64,000 nucleotides of DNA, taken from NCBI GenBank assembly GCA_002384855.1, contig DGBP01000039.1, positions 1 through 64,000 on the forward strand. The letters run 5' to 3'. The DNA is from Nocardioidaceae bacterium UBA4001 (GTDB lineage Bacteria > Actinomycetota > Actinomycetes > Propionibacteriales > Nocardioidaceae). The notes beneath the pieces are model-generated. The model was given only the letters and a program-made list of their open reading frames with translations, did not search any database and was not told the DNA's origin. Position 1 is the first letter of the stretch. Each line of letters starts with the position of its first letter. The position numbers were made by a program, and so were the translations under genes. Positions 56,427 to 64,000 of the stretch are shown piece after piece.

Positions 56427-57107
56427 ATGCGCCTGTTGCCTACGGAGGAGGACATCATCGCCACGGGACTCAAGCCCACCAGCTGGGCCTACGCCGAGGA
56501 GTACGTCAGCGAGGACGACGTGCTGGCCGCCGCCCGCAGCCGCGCCAAGGAGGTCGGCGTGGTGCCGATCGGTCCCGGCGGCGGGGCCACTCTCCGGTTC
56601 CTCGCCGCGGTCACCGAGGCCCGCGCCGCGGTCGAGATCGGCACCGGAACGGGTGTCTCCGGACTGTGGATGCTGCGTGGGATGCGTCCCGACGGCGTGC
56701 TGACCACGGTCGACACCGAGGCCGAGCACCAGCGCCTCGCGAAGCAGACGTTCACCGAGGGCGGCGTCGCGCCCCAGCGGGTCCGCCTGATCCCCGGCGC
56801 CGCACTCGACGTCCTGCCCCGGCTCACCGACGGCCACTACGACCTGGTCTTCTGCGACGGGGACAAGCAGGAGTACTCCGAGTACCTCACCGAGGCGCTG
56901 CGGCTGCTCAAGCCCGGCGGGATCGTGGCCTTCGACAACGCCCTGTGGCACGACCGGGTCGCCGACCCGGCGCAGCGCGACGCCGACACCGTCGCGATCC
57001 GCGAGCTGGGGCGGACCGTGCGCGACCACGACCTCCTGCTGCCGCTGCTGCTACCGGTCGGCGACGGCCTGCTCGTGGCCAAGAAGGTGTGGACACCGGA
57101 GTCCTGA
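56427..57107 (+). CDS. Class I SAM O-methyltransferase (Rv1220c-like)
   Basis: A 226-aa catechol-O-methyltransferase-like enzyme. SAM motif VEIGTGTGVSGLWML (about 67-82), acidic VDTE, and the metal/catalytic FCDGDKQEY followed by FDNALWHDRV are in place. It is divergent from sigE exactly as Rv1220c is in M. tuberculosis. The start at 56427 has only a weak ribosome site. The target is unknown. Confidence 0.9.
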   Translation: MRLLPTEEDIIATGLKPTSWAYAEEYVSEDDVLAAARSRAKEVGVVPIGPGGGATLRFLAAVTEARAAVEIGTGTGVSGLWMLRGMRPDGVLTTVDTEAEHQRLAKQTFTEGGVAPQRVRLIPGAALDVLPRLTDGHYDLVFCDGDKQEYSEYLTEALRLLKPGGIVAFDNALWHDRVADPAQRDADTVAIRELGRTVRDHDLLLPLLLPVGDGLLVAKKVWTPES

Positions 57108-57153
57108 CCGGTCCGGCCGCGCGACCTCGCCCGTCGGCGGGTGCCCTCGCTCG

Positions 57154-57492
57154 TCAGTAGCGGGGAGTCGCGAGGAAGCCCGAGCCACCCTCGGCGACCG
57201 CCACGACCTCGCACGGCTCGATCAGCACGGGCGAGGAGCCGATGATCTGCGAGCCGGGCGACTCGGCCGCGACCTCGGTGAACTGCTTCTCGAACGCCTC
57301 GCGTGCCGCGGAGGAGTCGAAGACGTAGCAGCCCTCGAACCACTCCCCCGTGCGCATGCGCCACGTCTTGAACCGCAGCCCCTCGCGTCCGTCGAAGACG
57401 GCGAAGGAGGTGTTGGCGACGTAGTCGGCGAGCGTCTTCTCGATGCCCTCGGGGGCGTCCTCGAGCGACCATCGGACGGTGAGACCGTGCAT
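57154..57492 (-). CDS. YdhR-like dimeric alpha-beta barrel protein
   Basis: A 112-aa protein beginning MHGLTVRWSLEDAPEG with the ferredoxin-like alpha+beta barrel pattern of putative mono-oxygenases (YdhR/ABM type), including the FKTWRMRTGEWFEGCYVFDS stretch. GGAGG lies six bases before the ATG. It follows the aminopeptidase gene by 22 bases on the same strand and may share its transcript. No catalytic residues can be assigned. Confidence 0.8.
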   Translation of the reverse strand: MHGLTVRWSLEDAPEGIEKTLADYVANTSFAVFDGREGLRFKTWRMRTGEWFEGCYVFDSSAAREAFEKQFTEVAAESPGSQIIGSSPVLIEPCEVVAVAEGGSGFLATPRY

Positions 57493-57514
57493 GGGAATCC
57501 TCCGGTTGGGGGGG

Positions 57515-59077
57515 TCAGTGGGTGGCGATGCCGGCGAGGGGCTCGCGCAGCTCGAGCCAGTGCAGGAGGGCACGCGCCCCGAAGCCCGTGGCGCCGCTGC
57601 TCCACTCGAACGCGTCCACGGGCGAGTCCCCCACGGAGGCGATGTCGAGGTGGGCCCACGGCAGGCCGCCGGTGAAGTGCTGCAGGAACAGCGCTGCGGT
57701 GATCGCGCCCGGCCCGCCCGCCGCGTTGTCACCGTCGGCGACCTCGGACTCCACGCGCTCCTCGTAGTCCTTGACCAGCGGCATGCGCCACAGTGGCTCC
57801 CCCGAGGCGGCGCCGGCCGCCGAGAGCGACTCCGCCAGCGCGTCGTCGGTGGCGAAGAACCCGCCCGTCCGCTGGCCCAGGGCGACCTTCATCGCGCCGG
57901 TCAGCGTGGCGACGTCGACCAGGACGTCCGGGGAGAGCTCGGCCACGGCGTAGGCCAGCGCGTCGGCGAGCACGAGGCGGCCCTCGGCGTCGGTGTTGCG
58001 CACCTCGCTGGTGCGGCCGCCGTAGTGGCGGATCACGTCGCCGGGCCGCAGGGCGTTGCCGCCCACGGCGTTCTCCGCGGCCGGCACGAGCGCGGTGACG
58101 CGCACCGGGCAGTCGACGGCGGCGAGCGCGCCCATGACCGCCAGCACGACGCCCCCGCCGGTCATGTCGCGCTTCATGTTCATCATCGCGTCCCCGGGCT
58201 TGATCGACAGCCCGCCGGTGTCGAAGGTGATGCCCTTGCCGACGAGCACCACGTGGGGAGTACGGCGGCCGGCCCCACCCGGGGTGTAGTCCATCCGGAT
58301 GAGCCGGGGCGGGTTCACGGACGCCTGGCCGACCCCCACGATGCCGCCGAACCCTCCGTCGGCGAGCTGCTTCTCGTCCCAGACCTGGACCTTCAGGCCC
58401 GCACCGTCGGCGATCTCGGCGGCCCGCTCGGCCATCCAGACGGGGGTCTTCTCGTTCGAGGGGACCAGCGCGAGCGTTCGCGACTGCCACGCGGCCCCCG
58501 CCACCGCGAGGCCTCGCTCCAGCACGGCCTGCCGGCTGTCCACGTCACCGACCCCGGCCAGGACCACGCGGGCCACCGGCCGGTCCTTGGGCCCCTGGGA
58601 CCTGCGGTGAAAGCCGAACGACCCGAGCACCAGTCCCTCGACGAGTGCGCGCAGCCCGGCGTCGTCGGCCAGCGCGGCGAGCGAGGTGGAGACGGTGTCC
58701 TTGCCGCGCACGCGCCGCGCGAGGGCCGCTCCCGCCCTGCGCAGGTCGCCGGGGGTCGCCTGGCCGACGCCGACGAGGAGCAGGCTGCGGAGGCTGCTGT
58801 TGCGCAGTCCCTCCGTCGTCAGCACGGCGTGCTCGACGACCTCGCCGACCTTGCCGGTGGCCTCGTGGTGCTCGAGCAGGGCGAACACGTCGAGGTCGAG
58901 CTCGTCGAGCAGCTCGGCCGCACCGGGGCCGAGCGTGGGCCCGGTCTGCTCGCTGTCGGCCGTGCCTGCGGTCTCGGCGAGCACGGGCACGGCGACGACG
59001 TCTGCCCCCACGACCCCGGTCGGTGGTGCGCTGCTGAGCGCGATCTGGGGCGGTGAGACCTGGTTGGACGTCGCCAC
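57515..59077 (-). CDS. pepA: Leucyl aminopeptidase (M17)
   Basis: A 520-aa cytosolic M17 aminopeptidase. The two-metal site is GKGITFDTGG (with Lys and Asp), the later Asp in MKRDMTGG and the NTDAEGRLVLADAL signature holding Asp/Glu and catalytic Arg. The N-terminal domain (1-180) is the usual variable M17 part. A GTG start is used. It probably functions in peptide turnover. The window contains no glutathione or mycothiol degradation genes next to it. Confidence 0.95.
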   Translation of the reverse strand: MATSNQVSPPQIALSSAPPTGVVGADVVAVPVLAETAGTADSEQTGPTLGPGAAELLDELDLDVFALLEHHEATGKVGEVVEHAVLTTEGLRNSSLRSLLLVGVGQATPGDLRRAGAALARRVRGKDTVSTSLAALADDAGLRALVEGLVLGSFGFHRRSQGPKDRPVARVVLAGVGDVDSRQAVLERGLAVAGAAWQSRTLALVPSNEKTPVWMAERAAEIADGAGLKVQVWDEKQLADGGFGGIVGVGQASVNPPRLIRMDYTPGGAGRRTPHVVLVGKGITFDTGGLSIKPGDAMMNMKRDMTGGGVVLAVMGALAAVDCPVRVTALVPAAENAVGGNALRPGDVIRHYGGRTSEVRNTDAEGRLVLADALAYAVAELSPDVLVDVATLTGAMKVALGQRTGGFFATDDALAESLSAAGAASGEPLWRMPLVKDYEERVESEVADGDNAAGGPGAITAALFLQHFTGGLPWAHLDIASVGDSPVDAFEWSSGATGFGARALLHWLELREPLAGIATH

Positions 59078-59167
59078 GTGGTGATCCCCCTGCTGTCGAG
59101 AAATGTCGGGTGCGGACGAAGAAGGGTGCTGCCGACCCTACTCACGGGCGGCGCGATGACAACCGAA

Positions 59168-59202
59168 GACCCCGGGCACCCGGTGTTCCGGTGCCCAGGG
59201 TC
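59168..59202 (-). terminator. Hairpin after the DUF3117 gene
   Basis: GACCCCGGGCACC (59168-59180) pairs with GGTGCCCAGGGTC (59190-59202) with one G-T wobble and a 9-base loop. It lies 33 bases past the DUF3117 stop on the minus strand. Confidence 0.65.
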
Positions 59203-59235
59203 CTCACGCCTTGTCCGGGTCGTGGGGCCGGTCGG

Positions 59236-59403
59236 TCAGCCGACGACCTCGTTGAGGGCCGCTCCGAGGGCACCTGCCTCCTCGGCGTTCAGCTCGACGA
59301 CGAGCCGGCCACCGCCCTCGAGCGGGACACGCATCACGATGCCGCGCCCTTCCTTCGTGACCTCGAGCGGGCCGTCGCCCGTCCGCGGCTTCATGGCCGC
59401 CAT
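59236..59403 (-). CDS. DUF3117 protein
   Basis: A 55-aa conserved actinobacterial protein MAAMKPRTGDGPLEVTKEGR..., with a GRGIVMRVPLEGGGRLVVELN beta-pair and a C-terminal helix. DUF3117 members (Rv1211 in M. tuberculosis) have unknown function but very strong sequence conservation. The frame stays open further upstream, but the ATG at 59403 matches family length. Confidence 0.92.
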   Translation of the reverse strand: MAAMKPRTGDGPLEVTKEGRGIVMRVPLEGGGRLVVELNAEEAGALGAALNEVVG

Positions 59404-59602
59404 GCGCACACCTCTTCCTTGGTCCTGCGGGGCATCCCTCGAGGTGGTCCCTCCCACACCGAGAACGGAGCAGACTCCGTGACGCACCGCGCTGCGACGT
59501 CCATTATCGCGCAAATCCGCCGAGACCCCGACCACATCCTCCGGACTGTTACCGAACGGCCACCTCCGACGGGTTCGTCCGGGTTTGCGGCAGACTCACG
59601 GT

Positions 59603-60424
59603 GTGCACGCACGGTCCGCGCTCTTCGACCTCTTCGGGGACCACCTGCGCCGGCGCGGCGGCCGGGCCCCGGTCGCGTCCCTGGTCAGGATCCTCGCACC
59701 TCTCGGCGTCGCCGCGCCCGCGGTCCGCACCGCGATCTCCCGGATGGTCCGCCAGGGCTGGCTGGTCCCGGCCGAGGTCGACGGCGGCCGCGGCTACGCC
59801 CTCACGGACCGGGCGCGACAGCGGCTCGACGACGCGGCCGCCCGGATCTACCGCACCCGCGACCGCGGCTGGCGGGGCGACTGGGACCTCCTCGTGCTCG
59901 ACCCGGTGCCGTCGCGGGCGCCCCGCGACCGGGTGCGCGCCGCGCTGGCCTTCCTCGGGTACGCCCCCCTCGGCGGCGCGACCACGTGGGTCAGCCCGTA
60001 CCGGTCCGCCGAGGTCGAGTCCGCGCTCGCCGCGGAGTCGGTCACGTTCACGCGCTTCGAGGCGTACGACGGCGACCCGGCCGCGCTGGCCCGGCGGGCC
60101 TGGAACCTCGACACCCTCGGCGCGGCCTACGCCGACTGGCACGCGCAGGCACGCCGACTCGTCTCGGACCCGGAGGACGTGCTCGGCCTCGACACCCCCG
60201 CCGACGACGAACGTGCCTTCGTCGTCCGCTCCCACCTGCTGCACGAGTGGCGCAAGTTCCTCTTCACCGACCCCGGCCTGCCGGTCGAGCTGCTGCCGGC
60301 GGAGTGGCCGGGGCACGACGCCGCTAGGTTCTTCACCGAGGAGGCGTCGCGGCTGCTGCCGGCGGCGTCCCGCTTCGTCGACCGATGCCTCGACCCCGAC
60401 GCGATGACTGGAGACCCAGCATGA
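59603..60424 (+). CDS. paaX: PaaX-family transcriptional regulator
   Basis: A 273-aa GntR-like repressor of the PaaX family: N-terminal winged helix (LFDLFGDHLRRRGGRAPVASLVRIL...), then a central PaaX domain with WRGDWDLLVLDPVPSRAPR and the C-terminal LLHEWRKFLFTDPGLP. PaaX-type regulators sense aryl-CoA thioesters. GTG at 59603 is 6 bases after CAGACT (59591-59596), a near-consensus -10. It overlaps the hydratase gene by ATGA and so is co-expressed with it. Confidence 0.9.
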   Translation: MHARSALFDLFGDHLRRRGGRAPVASLVRILAPLGVAAPAVRTAISRMVRQGWLVPAEVDGGRGYALTDRARQRLDDAAARIYRTRDRGWRGDWDLLVLDPVPSRAPRDRVRAALAFLGYAPLGGATTWVSPYRSAEVESALAAESVTFTRFEAYDGDPAALARRAWNLDTLGAAYADWHAQARRLVSDPEDVLGLDTPADDERAFVVRSHLLHEWRKFLFTDPGLPVELLPAEWPGHDAARFFTEEASRLLPAASRFVDRCLDPDAMTGDPA

Positions 60425-61215
60425 CCGAGCAGTCCGTGACCTACACCGTCCACGAGGGCGTCGCCACGATCACACTGACCCGGCCGGAGGCGATGAACAG
60501 CCTCGACGTGGCGACCAAGGTCGCGCTGCTCGCGGCCGTCGAGGCCGCCGCCGGGGACACGGGCGTCCGCTGTGTCGTGCTCACCGGCTCGGGCCGGGCC
60601 TTCTGCGTCGGCCAGGACCTCAAGGAGCACGTCGAGATCCTCGAGAGCGGCTCCTCCGACGAGCTCTTCCGCACCGTGCCGGAGCACTACAACCCGATCG
60701 TCCGGGCCGTGGTGGGCATGGACAAGCCGGTGGTCGCGGCGGTCAACGGCGTCGCCGCGGGCGCCGGGGCATCCCTCGCCTTCGCCGGCGACTTCCGGGT
60801 CGTCGCGGACACCGCGGGGTTCAACCTGGCGTTCACCGGCATAGCACTGTCCTGCGACACCGGGATCTCCTGGACGCTGCCCCGCATCGTCGGTCGCGCC
60901 AAGGCTCTGGAGCTGCTCTACTTCCCCCGCACGATCCCGGCCGCCGAGGCATTCGAGCTGGGTCTGGCCACGTCGGTGGTGCCTGCTGCCGACCTCGAGC
61001 GGGAGGCGACGGACCTTGCGCAGCGTCTCGCCGCAGGGCCGACCCTCGCCTACGGCGCCGTGCGCCGCTCGGTCGAGCACTCCGCGGGCCACGACCTCGA
61101 CAGCTCGCTGGAGTTCGAGGCACAGATGATGGCGCGCACCGGTGCCACCCAGGACCACCGTCGGGCTGTCGCCTCGTTCGTCGCCAAGGAGAAGCCGGTC
61201 TTCGAGGGCCGTTAG
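60421..61215 (+). CDS. Enoyl-CoA hydratase family protein
   Basis: A 264-aa crotonase-fold enzyme: SGRAFCVGQDLKEH (oxyanion loop), KPVVAAVNGVAAGAGASLAFAGDFRV, and a 2-(1,2-epoxy-1,2-dihydrophenyl)acetyl-CoA isomerase-like region (FTGIALSCDTGISWTLPRIVGR). ATG overlaps the paaX stop by 4 bases. PaaG-like function in phenylacetate degradation is plausible by pairing with a PaaX regulator, but no other paa genes are in the window. Confidence 0.92.
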   Translation: MTEQSVTYTVHEGVATITLTRPEAMNSLDVATKVALLAAVEAAAGDTGVRCVVLTGSGRAFCVGQDLKEHVEILESGSSDELFRTVPEHYNPIVRAVVGMDKPVVAAVNGVAAGAGASLAFAGDFRVVADTAGFNLAFTGIALSCDTGISWTLPRIVGRAKALELLYFPRTIPAAEAFELGLATSVVPAADLEREATDLAQRLAAGPTLAYGAVRRSVEHSAGHDLDSSLEFEAQMMARTGATQDHRRAVASFVAKEKPVFEGR

Positions 61216-61622
61216 GGGATGCTCTCGGTCAGGAAGAGCACCGTGAACACGCCGACGCCCACGAGCAGTCCGACGTGGGCCAGCACCGACAGCCCAGGCC
61301 CCTCGCCCCAGGTGTCCGCCGTCGGTCCGGACGAGTGACGACCCTTCGCCGGCATCCACCGCGCGAGGATGAGCAGTCCCGCGAGGACCGCGAGCCACCA
61401 GAGCACGAGGCTGACCGCCCCGAGCAGGCGTGTCCCGGTGAGCAGGAACGCCACCCAGCCGAGCAGCGCGAGACCGCCGGCGAACGTATGGGTGTTCAAC
61501 ACGCTCGCGGGGATCGACAACCGACCGGCGGAGCCGCTGTCCCCCGCGAGACGGACCCGGGTCAGCACGACGACGACCGCCGCGAGCACGGTCAGCACGA
61601 TGGTGGCGAGTAACGGGTTCAC
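61212..61622 (-). CDS. Four-span membrane protein
   Basis: A 136-aa hypothetical protein with four hydrophobic helices (ATIVLTVLAAVVVVL; FAGGLALLGWVAFLL; SLVLWWLAVLAGLLIL; HVGLLVGVGVFTVLFL) and a short hydrophilic loop with RHSSGPTADTW. GTG start at 61622. It is convergent with the enoyl-CoA hydratase gene (4-base overlap of ends). No family recognised; topology suggests a small integral protein. Confidence 0.75.
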   Translation of the reverse strand: MNPLLATIVLTVLAAVVVVLTRVRLAGDSGSAGRLSIPASVLNTHTFAGGLALLGWVAFLLTGTRLLGAVSLVLWWLAVLAGLLILARWMPAKGRHSSGPTADTWGEGPGLSVLAHVGLLVGVGVFTVLFLTESIP

Positions 61623-61690
61623 GTCTAGAGCATGCCCGATTCGTGACCGGGATGTGGCCGGTGGGGCACAACCGGCGCGGCGCGCCCCGT

Positions 61691-62287
61691 TCAGGTGCGT
61701 CCGTGGACCCAGCAGCCCGCCAGGTGGTCGTCGACCATCCCGGTGGCCTGCATGAGGGCGTACGACGTCGTCGGGCCGACGAAGCGGAAGCCCCGACGTC
61801 TCAGCTCCTTGGCCATCGCCGTGGACTCGGCCGTGGTCGCGGGGACGTCGCCCGGGACGACCGGCCGGGTGCGCGGACCCGCAGGCGCGAAGGACCACAG
61901 GAGCTCGCCGAGCGGCAGGTCGAGCCCGCGCACTGCACGCGCGTTGCCGATGGTGGCCTCGATCTTGGCGCGGTTGCGCACGATCGCGGCGTCGGACATC
62001 AGCCGGTGCACGTCCGCCTCACCGAACGCCGCGACCTCCTCGACGTCGAAGTCCCGGAAAGCGGCACGGAAGGCCTCCCGCTTGCGCAGGATCGTGATCC
62101 AGGACAGGCCGGACTGGAACGCCTCGAGGGAGAGACGCTCGAACAGCTCCCGGTCACCCTCGACCCGGCACCCCCACTCGGTGTCGTGGTAGGCGAGGTA
62201 CTCCGGAGCCGACCCCGCCCAGCCGCACCGCCGACGGCCGTCGGGTCCGGTCAGCAGACCGTCGGCTCCGGTCACGCCGTCGCTCAC
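61691..62287 (-). CDS. tag: DNA-3-methyladenine glycosylase I (Tag)
   Basis: A 198-aa base-excision repair glycosylase that removes 3-methyladenine. Signature YLAYHDTEWGC near 27-37 and the helix-hairpin-helix-like core (FQSGLSWITILRKREAFRAAF), with zinc-ligand candidates Cys/His at the N-terminus (RCGW) and C-terminus (GMVDDHLAGCWVH). The GTG start overlaps the SRPBCC stop by GTGA. In mycobacteria tagA lies in the same neighbourhood. Confidence 0.94.
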   Translation of the reverse strand: MSDGVTGADGLLTGPDGRRRCGWAGSAPEYLAYHDTEWGCRVEGDRELFERLSLEAFQSGLSWITILRKREAFRAAFRDFDVEEVAAFGEADVHRLMSDAAIVRNRAKIEATIGNARAVRGLDLPLGELLWSFAPAGPRTRPVVPGDVPATTAESTAMAKELRRRGFRFVGPTTSYALMQATGMVDDHLAGCWVHGRT

Positions 62288-62781
62288 CTCCCGGCCTCGC
62301 CACGTCGCTCGACCGTGCGGGCCATCCGGCGCAGGACTCGCTCGGCACCCCGGTCGAGGACCGGGCCGAGGAGCCGGCCGACGAGCCGCCAGACGAGTGC
62401 GCCTACGGGCCCCCCGGGGACCTCCAGCCGCTCCCACAGGGTCGCCGTGCAGGCGTCCGGGCCCCGAGCGACGACCCGGAACTGTGCGTCACCACGCACC
62501 ACCCGGCCGGTGTGGAGGATGTCGCAGCGTCCTGAGCCGTCCGACTGCTCCTCCCACGCCGTCACCGTGATCGGGTCCCAGAAGCCGACCGGCCCGATGC
62601 CGGTCCAGGCACGGAACCGCCCCCCGACGTGTCTGGCCCGGTCGTCCCCGTGCGGACCGGGCTGCAGCCGCACGTAGGTCAGGGGGATCCACTCCCGCTG
62701 GCGTGGCCAGTCGGTGACGTAGCCGAAGACCTCGTCGGCCGGCGCCTCGACCCGGACTGTGGCGCGCACGAGGAGGCGCAT
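62284..62781 (-). CDS. SRPBCC (START-like) protein
   Basis: A 165-aa polyketide-cyclase/START-like lipid-binding fold protein: starts MRLLVRATVRVEAPADEVFGYVTDWPRQREWIP, typical of the family. No catalytic residues seen; the C-terminal helix is long and arginine-rich. It is coupled to the DivIVA-domain gene above (TGATG overlap) and to tag below (GTGA), so four genes LOG-DivIVA-SRPBCC-tag form a tight operon. Confidence 0.88.
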   Translation of the reverse strand: MRLLVRATVRVEAPADEVFGYVTDWPRQREWIPLTYVRLQPGPHGDDRARHVGGRFRAWTGIGPVGFWDPITVTAWEEQSDGSGRCDILHTGRVVRGDAQFRVVARGPDACTATLWERLEVPGGPVGALVWRLVGRLLGPVLDRGAERVLRRMARTVERRGEAGR

Positions 62782-63077
62782 CAGCGCTCCCGTCCCGGAT
62801 CGGCCGGGTCGTCGGTCATCGGCCGGCCGCAGTGGGCGGCCTCGAGCTCCGCGGCGAGCCGGGCGAGCAGGGCGTCGACCTCCGACATCCGGTAGCCCCG
62901 GAAGGCCGTGGTGAAGCGGACCCGGCGAAGGTCCTCGCCGGCCAGCGGGCCCTCGGCCTGTACCCGCGAGTCGGGCCGGTCGTCGTACACGTCGGCCATC
63001 GCGCCGCCGCCGCCGACCGCGACCACCGCCACGACGCCCATGAGCAGCACGATCAGGATCGCGAAGAACCAGGTCAC
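62781..63077 (-). CDS. DivIVA-domain membrane protein
   Basis: A 98-aa protein with an N-terminal transmembrane helix (WFFAILIVLLMGVVAVVAVGGGG) and a DivIVA domain (FTTAFRGYRMSEVDALLARLAAEL, about 54-77). Its GTG has GGAGGA nine bases ahead. Rv1209 is a similar small DivIVA-domain protein near tagA in mycobacteria. A role at the cell pole or division plane is expected from the DivIVA family, not shown. Confidence 0.9.
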   Translation of the reverse strand: MTWFFAILIVLLMGVVAVVAVGGGGAMADVYDDRPDSRVQAEGPLAGEDLRRVRFTTAFRGYRMSEVDALLARLAAELEAAHCGRPMTDDPADPGRER

Positions 63078-63886
63078 CGCCGTTCCTCCTCCCAGCTGAC
63101 CGGGTTCTGGAACTCGTCGTCCTCGGGCGCTCCGCGACGGTGCCGGGCCCTCGCCGTGGCGACGATGTCCACCGCCTCGTCGACGTCGTCGGTGACGTGG
63201 AACATCTCCAGGTCCGGGGCGGACACCTTGCCGTCCCGCAGCACCGTGTGACGGATCCAGTCGACGAGGCCGGACCAGTAGTCGGTGCCCATCAAGATGA
63301 TCGGGAACGAGGTGACCTTCTGGGTCTGCACGAGCGTCAGCGCCTCGAAGAGCTCGTCGAAGGTGCCGAAGCCGCCGGGCAGGACGACGAAGCCCTGGGC
63401 GTACTTCACGAACATCGTCTTGCGGGCGAAGAAGTAGCGGAAGTTGATGCCGACGTCGACGTAGGAGTTGAGGCCGGCCTCGAACGGCAGCTCGATGCCG
63501 AGGCCGACCGAGGTGCCACCGTTCTCGCAGGCGCCCTTGTTGGCGGCCTCCATGATCCCCGGGCCGCCGCCGGTGATGACCGCGAAGCCGGCGTCGCTCA
63601 GCGCGCGGCCGAGGTCCTCGGCGAGGGCGTACATCGGGTCGTCGGCGGGGGTCCTCGCCGACCCGAACACCGACACCGCGGGCCCGAGCTCGGCCAGCGA
63701 GCCGAAGCCCTCGACGAACTCGGCCTGGATCCTGAGCACACGCCACGGGTCGGTGTGCACCCAGTCGCTGGGTCCGCGGGAGTCCAGGAGGTGCTGGTCC
63801 GTGGTGCTGCGCTCGAACGCCTGCCTGCGCAGCACCGTGCGCCCGCGTCTCTTGACCGGCCCCGCCGGGATCTGGTCCTCGCTCAT
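63074..63886 (-). CDS. LOG family protein (TIGR00730 type)
   Basis: A 270-aa Rossmann-like LOG enzyme. Both signatures are present: GGGPGIMEAANKG and PGGFGTFDELFE, which in cytokinin-activating members form the catalytic site for nucleoside 5'-monophosphate phosphoribohydrolase. TAGCCT (63894-63899) lies 7 bases before the ATG, suggesting a leaderless transcript for the operon. Bacterial LOG proteins may produce cytokinin-like bases or clear nucleotides; which is unknown here. Confidence 0.94.
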   Translation of the reverse strand: MSEDQIPAGPVKRRGRTVLRRQAFERSTTDQHLLDSRGPSDWVHTDPWRVLRIQAEFVEGFGSLAELGPAVSVFGSARTPADDPMYALAEDLGRALSDAGFAVITGGGPGIMEAANKGACENGGTSVGLGIELPFEAGLNSYVDVGINFRYFFARKTMFVKYAQGFVVLPGGFGTFDELFEALTLVQTQKVTSFPIILMGTDYWSGLVDWIRHTVLRDGKVSAPDLEMFHVTDDVDEAVDIVATARARHRRGAPEDDEFQNPVSWEEERR

Positions 63887-64000
63887 GCCGCCGAGGCTAT
63901 CCGGCCGCGCGAACCCCGTGCGTGACCTGGTCGCGCAGCGGTGCCGGGGGTCGCGAGCCGGCTACCGCCGGACCGCGAGAGCGCCTGAGCGACCACGCGG
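63887..64000. other. Right edge, no assignable gene
   Basis: Contains the LOG operon -10 box. Two minus-strand frames enter from beyond the edge and end at 63962 or 63897, either of which might be the end of an upstream gene, but the sequence is too short to judge. Confidence 0.4.

Noticed and set aside
63897..64000. End of a minus-strand gene at the right edge
   Set aside because: Two different frames could end here and neither shows a recognisable C-terminus in so few codons.
1..64000. CRISPR arrays, insertion sequences or prophage
   Set aside because: No regularly spaced repeats, no transposase or phage structural genes; only short tandem units inside genes were found.

Overview
The window is a high-GC actinobacterial chromosome segment, densely packed and without phage, transposase, integrase or CRISPR. 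The gene set (WhiB7, AdnA/AdnB, UvrD2 with a tetracysteine/HRDC tail, mycoredoxin, SigE-RseA-HtrA-TatB, DUF3117, DUF3107, UPF0182, a PPA1309-type protein, a DivIVA-domain protein) and many -10-like TANNNT boxes 6-8 nt before start codons point to Actinomycetota, most likely a Nocardioides-like member of the Propionibacteriales. The taxon is an inference, not something read directly from a marker gene.

Layout. 1-8.3 kb: initiator tRNA, then UPF0182, a PPA1309-type protein, the YlbL-type Lon/PDZ protease, MoaE, a zincin and a NUDIX protein. 8.3-10.9 kb: a PHP phosphoesterase with a cluster of DnaA-box-like sites upstream, an enoyl-CoA hydratase and a small zinc ribbon. 11-26 kb: a block that from memory is syntenic with M. 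tuberculosis Rv3197-Rv3204 (orphan cyclodehydratase, ABC1 kinase, two tandem 54-aa paralogues, whiB7 with its leader, uvrD2, mycoredoxin, nudC, deoD, adnB, adnA, alkyltransferase-like protein). 26-35 kb: a secreted trypsin-like protease, moeZ, a frameshifted class F sortase with a tiny sorting-signal-like protein, TetR, DUF3107, a ferritin-like protein, a DEAD-box helicase, a ParA-like ATPase and an L,D-transpeptidase. 34.5-40.1 kb: SDR, MarC, PHP, DUF6758-type, NUDIX, CopD/CopC and a histidine phosphatase.

40.1-48.6 kb is the most accessory-looking part. Three genes resembling the distal ethylmalonyl-CoA pathway (MaoC hydratase, acyl-CoA dehydrogenase, CoA-ester lyase) lie on one strand. They are interleaved with three paralogous sulfotransferases, a LicD-methyltransferase fusion and a small coiled-coil protein, which looks like a surface-glycan or lipid modification module.

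48.6-64 kb: PhzF, an MgtE-N/CBS protein, DUF1003, Mrp and TatB, facing sigE-rseA-htrA; then an O-methyltransferase, leucyl aminopeptidase, DUF3117, a PaaX/enoyl-CoA hydratase pair, 3-methyladenine glycosylase, SRPBCC, DivIVA-domain and LOG proteins. This resembles the Rv1205-Rv1232c neighbourhood.

The most informative features are the whiB7 leader (a strong-SD 79-codon upstream frame, then an intrinsic terminator just before whiB7, with an AT-rich block abutting the -35), the sulfotransferase/LicD module inside a carbon-assimilation operon, the sortase broken by two nearby -1 shifts, and the CCACA-core cluster upstream of the PHP gene.
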